Shown here: one piece after another, positions 21,812 to 28,772 of the stretch
Layout of the letters: the number at the start of each line of letters is the position of its first letter
Numbering within the stretch: the first letter of the stretch is position 1
Assembly (NCBI GenBank): GCA_943367715.1
Contig: CALRJY020000035.1
Location: 7,466-71,465 of the forward strand
Length of the DNA: 64,000 bases
Reading direction: 5' to 3'
From: JAEYXS01 sp943367715
Lineage (GTDB): Bacteria > Verrucomicrobiota > Verrucomicrobiia > Limisphaerales > JAEYXS01
Translations under genes and position numbers: made by a program
The notes under the pieces: generated by a model
What the model was told of the DNA's origin: nothing
Databases searched by the model: none
The model's input: only the letters and a program-made list of their open reading frames with translations

Positions 21812-22852
21812 TTAGTCCTTCGCGTAAACCGTCCACGCACCGGACTGGATCGCCGTCGCGGCGTTCGTCTGGCCCAGCATCGCACGGCGTTGCGCCGTTT
21901 CCGCGTGACCGTCGATGAACAGGTAGTTGTAGAAGTCCCGGCCATGCAACGTCGTGCCGTCGCTGCTGCCCGTGAACTGCGTCGTGTTCGTGCCGCCATC
22001 GAAATGGCCGTCTTCATTGCCGATCTCCGCCCAGCCCGTCTGGCCCAGGTAGCTGGAGGAGGAGATGCGGTCCGTGAGGCTGAACGTGAACGTCGGGTCC
22101 GTGACCATCGCTTCGTTCACCGAGTATTGATTGCGGATCTTGCTCAAGCGCGTCGCGGCATTGTCAGCCGGATTATCGCGCCAGCCCATGAAGCCACCGT
22201 TCACACCCGTCGTATTGCCCACATCGCCCTGGCGGAGCATCATGCCCACGCCCGTGCGCATGGCCGGGTTCGGCGGCCAGTCTGCGGCAGCCGCAGCCGG
22301 CACAAAATTGAACGAGGCCGTTTTGCCCATGTTGTTTTGCGCCATGGAATAGGAACGGCGCACCCCGCGCCACGTGGCGCCGGTGTAGTCTTCCAGTGAA
22401 GGGACTTTGTCCGCCGGGCAGATGATCCACTTCATCACTTGGGGCTTGCTCTGGGTGCCGGTGTTCGCCGGATTCCAGTCGATGCGCCACGTGCAGGCAC
22501 CATCATACAGGCTGTAGGGCGCGCCCATGTAACCCATCACATAGTCGTCCCAGCTCCAGTGATCGCCTTCACCCGGATCGGTCGCCGCGAGCGCCACCAC
22601 CCGGTTCAGGCGCGTGTTCGGCAACTTCTGCTTGTTATCGGCGTAATACATGCCAAAGCCCAAGGCGAGCTGCTTCAGGTTGTTGATGCAACTGCCCGTC
22701 ATGGCGCGTTGCTTGGCTTTGGCCAGCGCCGGCAGGAGCATGCCGGCCAGAATGGCGATGATGGCGATCACGACCAGCAGCTCGATCAGGGTAAAGCCCT
22801 TGATCAAACGGCGGCGGCCGTTCTCGACGGCGTTCTTAATGGTGGATTTCAT
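21812..22852 (-). CDS. Prepilin-like protein with N-terminal methylation motif (copy 1)
   Basis: A secreted or pseudopilin-type protein. The ATG at 22852 gives a basic leader, then GFTLIELLVVIAIIAILAGM, the type IV prepilin cleavage/methylation motif (cleavage after G, Glu at +5) and hydrophobic helix. A long C-terminal domain follows, with the IDGHAET block near the end, in the style of the abundant verrucomicrobial and planctomycete DUF1559/H-X9-DG proteins. An ATG at 22861 is an alternative start. Residue for residue it is very similar to the product of the gene at 25249. It follows the lipoprotein gene at 22887 by about 34 bp and ends at a strong terminator, so the two form one unit. Confidence 0.88.
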   Translation of the reverse strand: MKSTIKNAVENGRRRLIKGFTLIELLVVIAIIAILAGMLLPALAKAKQRAMTGSCINNLKQLALGFGMYYADNKQKLPNTRLNRVVALAATDPGEGDHWSWDDYVMGYMGAPYSLYDGACTWRIDWNPANTGTQSKPQVMKWIICPADKVPSLEDYTGATWRGVRRSYSMAQNNMGKTASFNFVPAAAAADWPPNPAMRTGVGMMLRQGDVGNTTGVNGGFMGWRDNPADNAATRLSKIRNQYSVNEAMVTDPTFTFSLTDRISSSSYLGQTGWAEIGNEDGHFDGGTNTTQFTGSSDGTTLHGRDFYNYLFIDGHAETAQRRAMLGQTNAATAIQSGAWTVYAKD

Positions 22853-22886
22853 AGGAGTCATTGATTGTTTCGTTAAAAAGGTTTTT

Positions 22887-23351
22887 TTAAAGCGGGGCGA
22901 GGGCCACTTTTCCGGTTTTGGCATCGAAAACAAATTTCTGGCCCGCGGGAGCGGCTGGCAGGCGTTGGACCAGACGCATGGTCACCAACTGGTTGATATC
23001 CGTCAGCGGGGGCAGTTCCTGACCGGGGTCGCGACCCGCGCGGGTACGTTCATAAGCCTGCACCAAAGCATCCATGTGCTGCATGGCGGAAATGGTCTTG
23101 CCATCCGGATCTTTGAATTCCTTCGGCTCCGGTTCCGCCGCTGCCAACGGTGCGGGGGCCGTACCAGGGGCAGGCGGAGCGACGGGGGCCGGAGGCGGCG
23201 TGGTCGCTGCCGGGTTGTTCAACTCCACCGCGCCACCACCGGGCGCAGGTTGGGGCGGCGGGGCGACCACGGAGGTGTCATCATTTTTGGTGCAACCCGC
23301 TAAACAAAGGGACGAAAGCGCGATCGTATTGACTATTTTGGCAAATTTCAT
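22887..23351 (-). CDS. Proline-rich lipoprotein (copy 1)
   Basis: 154 residues. A signal peptide ends in the lipobox LAGC with Cys20. A low-complexity Pro/Ala linker (about 28-92) is followed by a conserved C-terminal block: EPKEFKDPDGKTIS, HMDALVQAYERTRAG, INQLVTMRLVQRLPAAPAGQ and KFVFDAKTGKVAL. The same blocks are present in the lipoprotein gene at 26346, also directly upstream of a prepilin-like gene. Function unknown; pairing with a pseudopilin suggests a role in the same secretion or surface structure. A 21-bp motif shared with the second copy lies about 43 bp before the start. Confidence 0.8.
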   Translation of the reverse strand: MKFAKIVNTIALSSLCLAGCTKNDDTSVVAPPPQPAPGGGAVELNNPAATTPPPAPVAPPAPGTAPAPLAAAEPEPKEFKDPDGKTISAMQHMDALVQAYERTRAGRDPGQELPPLTDINQLVTMRLVQRLPAAPAGQKFVFDAKTGKVALAPL

Positions 23352-23393
23352 GTTGTTACAGAGTTAAACCTTAGCTGATGCCATAAATTTATC

Positions 23394-23414
23394 CATTAGG
23401 CCGTTTGGGTGATT
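23394..23414 (-). promoter_or_regulatory. Conserved upstream motif (copy 1)
   Basis: The minus strand reads AATCACCCAAA, two bases, GCCTAATG. The same 21-bp pattern (differing only at the two central bases) is at 26868-26888, about 40 bp before the paralogous lipoprotein gene. It is probably a shared promoter or operator element. Confidence 0.55.
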
Positions 23415-23744
23415 CAAAAAATGTTATTAGCAAAACAAATGATTGTCTATTAGAAAGATTTTGTGTCCAAAAACATCCCGACGGGAATCTCCTCCCTCAC
23501 CAAGCTCTGCCTTTAAGCTTGATGAAAAATCTCAAACCGTTGTCCTTAAACAACTTATACATAATATAAACAATCGCCAGTATCACGTCCTCATCATGAC
23601 GCTGCCCGCGCTCACCCGGTTACAGCTTAATCAACTGGATTGCTCTCACTCCCTGCTAATGAAGAGGTTACGCAGGGGAATATCCGTACCCCGGGGTATA
23701 AGGACACGCCTTTCCGCCCGGACGTAAACCGACTCCCCGCCCCC

Positions 23745-23979
23745 AAGTCCCGCCAGGGACTTCCCGAAAATAGCCCACCATTTTCAATGGTGGGTAAGGC
23801 ATCCCTGCCCCCCACAAGTCCCGGGAGGGACGAAAGAACCTTTCGCTGCGCCCTCCACTATCCGCTCGACCCCTAAAATCATCGACCCGCTTCTTCCGTC
23901 CCTATCGGGACTTGCTTCCCTCTCTTCGCCGTACCCACCATTGAAAATGGTGGGCTATTTTCTTTCGCCCTCCGGGCTG
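23745..23979 (+). repeat. Long palindromic repeat, copy R2
   Basis: Same order of parts as R1: AAGTCCCGCCAGGGACTT, AAAATAGCCCACCATTTT, AATGGTGGGTAAGGCATCCC, AAGTCCCGGGAGGGACGAAAG, variable middle, CCGTCCCTATCGGGACTTGC, CCCACCATTGAAAATGGTGGG and CTATTTTCTTTCGCCCTCCG. It ends 18 bp from the stop codon of the transposase gene at 23998. Confidence 0.85.
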
Positions 23980-23997
23980 GGGTACAAATACCGCTCC

Positions 23998-24444
23998 TCA
24001 CTCCAAATCCCGCTCCACATATTCCATCCCGTGCTTTTTCAAGAACGTCTCCAACTCCTCTTGGAACGTCTTCTTCTGATGATGCTCCGCTTGGTTCTGG
24101 ATATAATGCGTGGTGTCTTCAATGCCTGACACACCAATGCTGAAAGCTCCATAACCCTCCTGCCATTCAAAGTCCCATTGCTCCTTGAATGTATCATGAA
24201 TCCACTTGGATGAGTTCCCCTTGAGCAACTGGATGGACTTCGCTACCGAAAGCGTGGAAGGGATCGAAACCAACACGTGCACATGATCTTCCACACCACC
24301 CACCGCCAATGCCCTCATCTTATGCTCGCGCGCAATCCCGCCCAGATACGGCCAGAGCCGTTCTTGCAAATCTGGTTTGATCAACGGGCGACGTTCCTTC
24401 GTGGCCCACACGCAATGCATCAGGCAACTGACAAACGAGTGCAT
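23998..24444 (-). CDS. IS200-like Y1 transposase, REP-associated (RAYT) type
   Basis: 148 residues, the normal length for this single-domain HUH transposase. The metal-binding HUH motif is DHVHVL with His54 and His56, and the catalytic tyrosine is Tyr114 in YIQNQ, followed by the typical HHQKKTFQEELETFLKKHG tail. IS200-type enzymes cut and join single-stranded DNA at hairpins; the RAYT subgroup is domesticated and linked to spread of REP palindromes. Here the gene sits alone between two direct copies of the long palindromic repeat (R2 and R3), with further copies nearby, and has no tnpB partner. All visible key residues are intact, so it may be active. Confidence 0.9.
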   Translation of the reverse strand: MHSFVSCLMHCVWATKERRPLIKPDLQERLWPYLGGIAREHKMRALAVGGVEDHVHVLVSIPSTLSVAKSIQLLKGNSSKWIHDTFKEQWDFEWQEGYGAFSIGVSGIEDTTHYIQNQAEHHQKKTFQEELETFLKKHGMEYVERDLE

Positions 24445-24586
24445 GATTCTTCAATGAATGGTTTTTGCTGAGAAAATTAAATGGTTTCGTCCTTCCGTCC
24501 TAAACTCTTAGTTCACCGTAGCCCCTTCCTTCCTCCATGAAAAGCCCAAGCTGCATTAACCTTTATTCATCCGCCCATTCCCCGCA

Positions 24587-24823
24587 GTCCCGCCAGGGAC
24601 TTCCCGAAAATAGCCCACCATTTTTCGTTGGTGGGTAAGGCATCCCTAACACCACAAGTCCCGGCAGGGACGAAAGAACGTTCCGTCACACACATCTTCC
24701 AACCGAACCGCCCCACGGACCCATCCCGCCCCATTTCTGCCGTCCCTACCGGGACTTGCTTCCTTCTTTTCTCCCCACCCACCATTGAAAATGGTGGGCT
24801 ATTTTCTTTCGCCCTCCGGGCTG
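24587..24823 (+). repeat. Long palindromic repeat, copy R3
   Basis: Same parts as R1, upstream of the transposase gene: AGTCCCGCCAGGGACTT, AAATAGCCCACCATTTTTCG, GGTAAGGCATCCC, AAGTCCCGGCAGGGACGAAAG, variable middle, CCGTCCCTACCGGGACTTGC, CCCACCATTGAAAATGGTGGG, CTATTTTCTTTCGCCCTCCG. Its right flank (GGACCGGGCGCGCACTTC) matches the right flank of R6 and leads into the terminal repeat at 24854. Confidence 0.85.
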
Positions 24824-24853
24824 GACCGGGCGCGCACTTCCGACCGCCCTTGG

Positions 24854-24876
24854 CTCACCCGCTTTTAATCACACCC
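24854..24876. repeat. Terminal-repeat copy next to R3
   Basis: CTCACCCG-CTTTTAAT-CACACCC is the right-end sequence of the MITE-like element at 11652 and of the composite at 31856. A degenerate left-end-like stretch (TATGATTAAAAAACCGGG) follows shortly after, before R4. Confidence 0.7.
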
Positions 24877-24920
24877 GTTTAGCCAGAGTATGATTAAAAA
24901 ACCGGGAAACCATTCCCCGC

Positions 24921-25152
24921 AGTCCCGTCAGGTACTTCCCGAAAATAGCCCACCATTTTCAATGGTGGGTAAGGCATCCCTAACACCACAAGTCCCGGCA
25001 GGGACGAAAGAACCTTTCGTTTTCCGCCTATATTCCCAAACCAACCCTTTTAAATCATGGCCCCATTTCTTTCGTCCCTCCGGGACTTGAGGCGCTGGTT
25101 TCCCAGTCCCATCGATGAATCGATGGGCTATTTTCTTTCGCCCTCCGGGCTG
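24921..25152 (+). repeat. Long palindromic repeat, copy R4 with a changed stem
   Basis: Same organisation as R1. The 3' hairpin reads CCCATCGATGAATCGATGGG instead of the CCCACCATT...AATGGTGGG form in R2 and R3: both arms changed together, so pairing is kept. The first hairpin is slightly decayed (AGTCCCGTCAGGTACTT). Confidence 0.85.
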
Positions 25153-25193
25153 GACCAAGCGTGGATATGGTAGAGCATCCGACTCCCCATCAC

Positions 25194-25225
25194 AAAAAAA
25201 AGGCAGGCAAATGAATGCCTGCCTT
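25194..25225 (-). terminator. Terminator after prepilin-like gene 2
   Basis: AGGCAGGC and GCCTGCCT pair across AAATGAAT, with an A run at 25194-25201 giving the minus-strand T tract. The stem is the same as in the terminator of copy 1 (21758). Confidence 0.85.
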
Positions 25226-25248
25226 CTCTGGAGGAACTAACTAAATGA

Positions 25249-26307
25249 TCAATCTTGGGCGTTCACCGTCCACGCACCGGATTGCAGATCAAAGTTCGCG
25301 TTCGTACGGCCCAAGGCCTGACGACGATTCATGGATTCCGCATGGCCATCCATGAACAGATAGTTATACATATCCTTGCCATGCAGCGTTTCACCCGTGT
25401 TGTTGCTGGTGAACTGCGTGGTGTTCGTGCCGCCGTCATAATGGGCGTTTTCATGGGGGATTTCCGCCCAATCCACACTGCCCAGGTAATTGGAGGCCGA
25501 GATGCGCTCCGTGTGCGTGAACGTGCCGGTGGAGTCTTGCACCATGGCTTCATTCACCGAGTATTGGTGGCGGATCTTGCTCAAACGGCTGGCCGTCGGC
25601 AGATCATCAGGCGTGCCGCCGCGGAAACCCCAGAAGCCACCGTTCAAACCAGTACCGCCCACAGCGGGTTCGGTTTGCCGCAGAACCAGGCCCACGGCCG
25701 TGCGCATGCCCGGGTTCGGCGGCCAGTCTCCAGCACCCGTGGTGTTGAAGTTAAACGTTGCCGTCTTGCCCATGTTGTTCTGAGGCATGGAGTAGGACCG
25801 GCGCACACCGCGCCAGGCGTTGGCCCCTTCCGCATTGTTGTAATCATCCAAGGCCGGTGCCCGGTCCGCCGGGCAGAGCGCCCACTTCATGGCGATCGGC
25901 TTGTTCTGCGCCCCCGTCACCGTCGGGTTCCAGTCGATGCGCCAGGTGCACTGGCCGTCATACAGGCTGTAGGGTGCGCCCATGTAGCCCATGATGTAAT
26001 CATCCCAGCTCCAGTGATCGCCTTCGCCCGGTTCACCGGCGAGGGCCGCATTCACTTTCCGGAAGCGGGTATAGGGAATCTTCTGTTTGTTATCCGCCAG
26101 ATACATGCCCTGGCCCAAGGCCATTTGCTTCAGGTTGTTCAGGCACTTGCCGCCCATGGCGCGTTGCTTGGCTTTGGCCAGCGCCGGCAGGAGCATGCCC
26201 GCCAGAATGGCGATGATGGCGATCACGACCAGCAGCTCGATCAGGGTAAAGCCCTTCAGGAGGCTGCGTCTGCTCGTCAGCAGACCGGTTTTGATGGTAG
26301 AGTTCAT
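25249..26307 (-). CDS. Prepilin-like protein with N-terminal methylation motif (copy 2)
   Basis: The ATG at 26307 (MNSTIKTGLLTSRRSLLK) follows a GGAAAG ribosome-binding site by about ten bases; the frame extends much further upstream but that part overlaps the lipoprotein gene. The prepilin motif GFTLIELLVVIAIIAILAGM is followed by the same globular domain as copy 1, with shared blocks such as LPALAKAKQRAM, DHWSWDDYIMGYMGAPYSLY, CTWRIDWNP, RSYSMPQNNMGKTA, NQYSVNEAMV-like and FMDGHAES. It forms a two-gene unit with the lipoprotein gene at 26346 and ends at a terminator. It is a recent-looking duplicate of 21812-22852; the two differ mostly at scattered positions. Confidence 0.88.
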   Translation of the reverse strand: MNSTIKTGLLTSRRSLLKGFTLIELLVVIAIIAILAGMLLPALAKAKQRAMGGKCLNNLKQMALGQGMYLADNKQKIPYTRFRKVNAALAGEPGEGDHWSWDDYIMGYMGAPYSLYDGQCTWRIDWNPTVTGAQNKPIAMKWALCPADRAPALDDYNNAEGANAWRGVRRSYSMPQNNMGKTATFNFNTTGAGDWPPNPGMRTAVGLVLRQTEPAVGGTGLNGGFWGFRGGTPDDLPTASRLSKIRHQYSVNEAMVQDSTGTFTHTERISASNYLGSVDWAEIPHENAHYDGGTNTTQFTSNNTGETLHGKDMYNYLFMDGHAESMNRRQALGRTNANFDLQSGAWTVNAQD

Positions 26308-26345
26308 AGGGGTGGTTTCTTTCCGTTTCAGGGGAAAAATCATTA

Positions 26346-26828
26346 TTATTTGGGAGCGAGCGATACTTTGCGGGTGGTGGGGTCTAATACAAATTTCTGG
26401 CCTTCCGGGGCCGCCGGCAGGCGCGTGATCATGCGCATGGTCACGAGCTGGTTCAGATTCGTCAGCTCCGGCCACTGCGGATTGTTCACCGTATCCGCGG
26501 CGTAGCTGGCGCGTTGACGTTCATAACCCGCGACCAGCCCTTCCATGTGCTGCATCAGCGAGATCGTCTTGCCATCCGGATCCTTGAATTCCTTCGGCTC
26601 CGGTTCATTGGCAGCGGCCGCCGGCATGATGGCGGCTCCCGGTGCCGGGGGAGGTGCGGCGTCCGGAGGCGGAGTAGGTGCGGCGGCTTTGTTCAATTCC
26701 ACCCCACCACCAGGGCCCGGAGGCGGAGGAGGAGGTGCGACCACAGAGGTGTCATCGCCACCCTTGCCACACCCCGTGGCAATAATTAATCCCAACGTCA
26801 GGAGACACAATGTATGCGTTATCTTCAT
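26346..26828 (-). CDS. Proline-rich lipoprotein (copy 2)
   Basis: The ATG at 26828 (MKITHTLCLLTLGLIIATGC) places the lipobox cysteine at residue 20, as in copy 1; upstream in-frame codons to 26852 are unlikely. DDTSVVAPPPPPPGPGGGVE, a long Pro/Ala linker, and the conserved tail EPKEFKDPDGKTISLMQHME, LNQLVTMRMITRLPAAPEGQ, KFVLDPTTRKVSL follow. It is the paralogue of 22887-23351 and again precedes a prepilin-like gene (39 bp gap). Function unknown. Confidence 0.8.
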   Translation of the reverse strand: MKITHTLCLLTLGLIIATGCGKGGDDTSVVAPPPPPPGPGGGVELNKAAAPTPPPDAAPPPAPGAAIMPAAAANEPEPKEFKDPDGKTISLMQHMEGLVAGYERQRASYAADTVNNPQWPELTNLNQLVTMRMITRLPAAPEGQKFVLDPTTRKVSLAPK

Positions 26829-26867
26829 GAGAATACGGACACCATAGACCAAGTAATCGAATCACGT

Positions 26868-26888
26868 CATTAGGCACTTTGGGTGATT
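26868..26888 (-). promoter_or_regulatory. Conserved upstream motif (copy 2)
   Basis: The minus strand reads AATCACCCAAA, two bases, GCCTAATG, as at 23394-23414, at nearly the same distance from the lipoprotein start (40 versus 43 bp) although the surrounding sequence differs. Confidence 0.55.
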
Positions 26889-27394
26889 TTGCTTATGCCG
26901 ATTTTATATAATCACAATATCTAATTGATACGTTTTTCATTATTCCAAAATCTACTTAATCACACCTTCCGCGAAGCTCTGCTGGCGCGTGAGCCGTCCC
27001 AACCCCGCAGCAACTTCCGCAGGGTAAGTAGAAGAGGGGGAAGCAAGTCCGGGGAGGGACGAAAGAGCCGGGGTGATGATTTCAGCGGTGGAGCAGATAG
27101 TGCCGGGGCGCAGCGAAAGGGTCTATCGTCCCTGCCGGGACTGGTGGGGTTGGGAATGCCTTACCCACCAACGAAAAATGGTGGGCTACCTGCTTCCGCC
27201 CTCCGGGCTGAAAAACCTCACCACCTGAATAAAGCGCGCCGTCGACGCGATGATCGCCCCGGGCTTCGTCTCACTCCTCACCTCACCCGGTTCCGCTGGG
27301 GCGGAACCGACCTCTCCTCGTGGAGACGAGAGTTCACATTTAAAGCGCTTCTGCCTTTTCTGCTCAGCCATACATAGTTCCTGATAGGCTCTAC
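26889..27394. other. Intergenic region with decayed repeat
   Basis: No gene is seen. It contains repeat copy R5 (27040-27210) and a perfect 8-bp hairpin GGTTCCGC-TGGG-GCGGAACC at 27289-27308. The remainder is unassigned. Confidence 0.6.
27040..27210 (-). repeat. Long palindromic repeat, copy R5 (inverted, partial)
   Basis: Reads as the reverse complement of R1 over most of its length: GCAAGTCCGGGGAGGGACGA, GATGATTTCAGCGGT, CGCAGCGAAAGGG, CGTCCCTGCCGGGACT, GGGAATGCCTTACCCACCA. The final GCCCTCCGGGCTG is in the forward sense, so the copy looks rearranged. Decayed compared with R1-R4. Confidence 0.7.
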
Positions 27395-27432
27395 AAAAAA
27401 AACGCCCCGTGAGATCAACTCTCACGGGGCGT
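27395..27432 (-). terminator. Terminator of the pgk-tpiA-secG operon
   Basis: ACGCCCCGTGAGA pairs perfectly with TCTCACGGGGCGT across five bases, with an A run (27395-27402) that supplies the minus-strand T tract. It lies 22 bp after secG. Confidence 0.9.
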
Positions 27433-27453
27433 CCTGAAATCTGTCAGCGCGGG

Positions 27454-27969
27454 TTACTTCGGCGCGGTCGGCGTGGCGCCGGGGAACAGCGATTCACCCG
27501 GAGCCGTGGGCGTAGCGCCTGGCGCCGTCGGGGTTGCCCCCGGGAAGAGCGACTCGCCCGGTGCGGTCGGCGTGGCGCCCGGGAATCCAGCGGGTTCCAC
27601 CGGTTTCGCGGGAGCCGTGGCCTTCGGCAGGCCCACATTCGTATTCACCGTCGTCGCCGTCGGGGCGGCGGGCGTGGTGACGGCTGCTTGCTGCAGGGCC
27701 TTGTTAAACTTCTGGTTGCCGGCGTTGGCCTCGTTCGTCTTCAAGACCGAGAGCAGCAGGCACGTGCACAGGAACGTCCCGGCCGCATACCGCGTGGCCA
27801 TCGTCAGCACGTTGCCCGAGCCCGCGCCCATCACGGCATCCGTCATGCCCCCGCCGAAGGCGGTGCCTGCGCCCGCGTCCTTCTTCGGCAACTGGATCAG
27901 CACCAGCAAGCCCAGCAACAAACAGGTGAACAACAACAACACCGTCAAAAATCCGATCAATATGCTCAT
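27454..27969 (-). CDS. secG: Preprotein translocase subunit SecG with repetitive C-terminal tail
   Basis: Membrane subunit of the SecYEG channel. Residues 2-24 form the first membrane helix (SILIGFLTVLLLFTCLLLGL), followed by the conserved cytoplasmic loop (LIQLPKKDAGAGTAFGGG) and a second helix at about 57-80. This normal core of about 80 residues is followed by an unusual ~90-residue tail rich in Ala, Pro and Thr, ending in repeats of FPGATPTAPGESL and GATPTAPG. It is the last gene of a pgk-tpiA-secG unit (13-bp gap after tpiA), a gene order known from several bacterial lineages. The tail does not interfere with recognition of the core. Confidence 0.88.
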   Translation of the reverse strand: MSILIGFLTVLLLFTCLLLGLLVLIQLPKKDAGAGTAFGGGMTDAVMGAGSGNVLTMATRYAAGTFLCTCLLLSVLKTNEANAGNQKFNKALQQAAVTTPAAPTATTVNTNVGLPKATAPAKPVEPAGFPGATPTAPGESLFPGATPTAPGATPTAPGESLFPGATPTAPK

Positions 27970-27982
27970 AATATAATATCCG

Positions 27983-28747
27983 TTAAATTGAGTTTTTTAC
28001 CAGTTCCGTGAAACCGCGCAACTCCAAGGAAGCACCGCCCACGAGGGCGCCGTCCACATCGGGTTTGCCCAGGATCTCCCGGACATTGTTGGGTTTCACA
28101 CTGCCACCGTATTGGATCCGCACCTTCTTCGCCACGCCTTCGTCATACAGACCCGCGATCTCCTTGCGGATGAACGCGTGCACTTCCTGCGCCTGCTCCG
28201 CCGTCGCCGTCTTGCCCGTGCCGATGGCCCACACCGGCTCATACGCGATGACCACTTCTTCCATCTGCGCCTTGGAGATGCCCTCCAAGCTGCCCTTGAG
28301 TTGGTTGCTCACGATATGTTCCGTCTGACCGGCTTCACGCTCGGCGAGGAGTTCGCCCACGCAGATGATCGGCTTGATGGACGCCGCGAGAGCCGCCAAC
28401 GCCTTCTTCGCGACCAATTCGTTCGATTCCTTCTGGTACATCCGGCGTTCGCTGTGACCGAGGATCACGTAACGCACCGAGAATTCCTTCAACATCCCCG
28501 TCGCGATCTCACCCGTGTAAGCGCCGCCGTTGTGCTCGCTCATATTCTGCGCGCCCAGGCGGATGTTGCTATCCACGATCACCTTCGAGACTTCGCTCAA
28601 GGCCGTGAACGGCGGGCAGACGACCACGTCCACTTCCTTCACGCCCGCGAGGTCGCGCTTCAAGCCCTGGACCAGGTCCAGCGCCTCGGCGACCGTCTTG
28701 TTCATCTTCCAATTGCCCGCGATGATCAGTTTGCGTTCTTTGTCCAT
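27983..28747 (-). CDS. tpiA: Triosephosphate isomerase
   Basis: Interconverts dihydroxyacetone phosphate and glyceraldehyde-3-phosphate in glycolysis. The 254-residue TIM barrel has all family marks: GNWKMNK (catalytic Asn/Lys near residue 12), GHSERR (catalytic His), YEPVWAIGTGKTA (catalytic Glu), and the phosphate-binding QYGGSVKPNN and LVGGASL near the C-terminus. ATG at 28747, 25 bp after the pgk stop codon, so it is co-transcribed with pgk and secG. Confidence 0.97.
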   Translation of the reverse strand: MDKERKLIIAGNWKMNKTVAEALDLVQGLKRDLAGVKEVDVVVCPPFTALSEVSKVIVDSNIRLGAQNMSEHNGGAYTGEIATGMLKEFSVRYVILGHSERRMYQKESNELVAKKALAALAASIKPIICVGELLAEREAGQTEHIVSNQLKGSLEGISKAQMEEVVIAYEPVWAIGTGKTATAEQAQEVHAFIRKEIAGLYDEGVAKKVRIQYGGSVKPNNVREILGKPDVDGALVGGASLELRGFTELVKNSI

Positions 28748-28772
28748 GTGCGTGTCTCTCGTTGAAAATTGC

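Noticed and set aside
21536..25090. Short frames beginning MVGKASLTPQVPAG in the long repeats
   Set aside because: The same start appears in R1, R3, R4 and with variation in R2 because the repeat is conserved; the frames diverge at the variable middle and have no ribosome-binding site. I read them as chance frames in a structured repeat.
25255..26505. 416-residue plus-strand frame
   Set aside because: It is the antisense shadow of the prepilin-like gene 2; content is His/Arg-rich with no domain.
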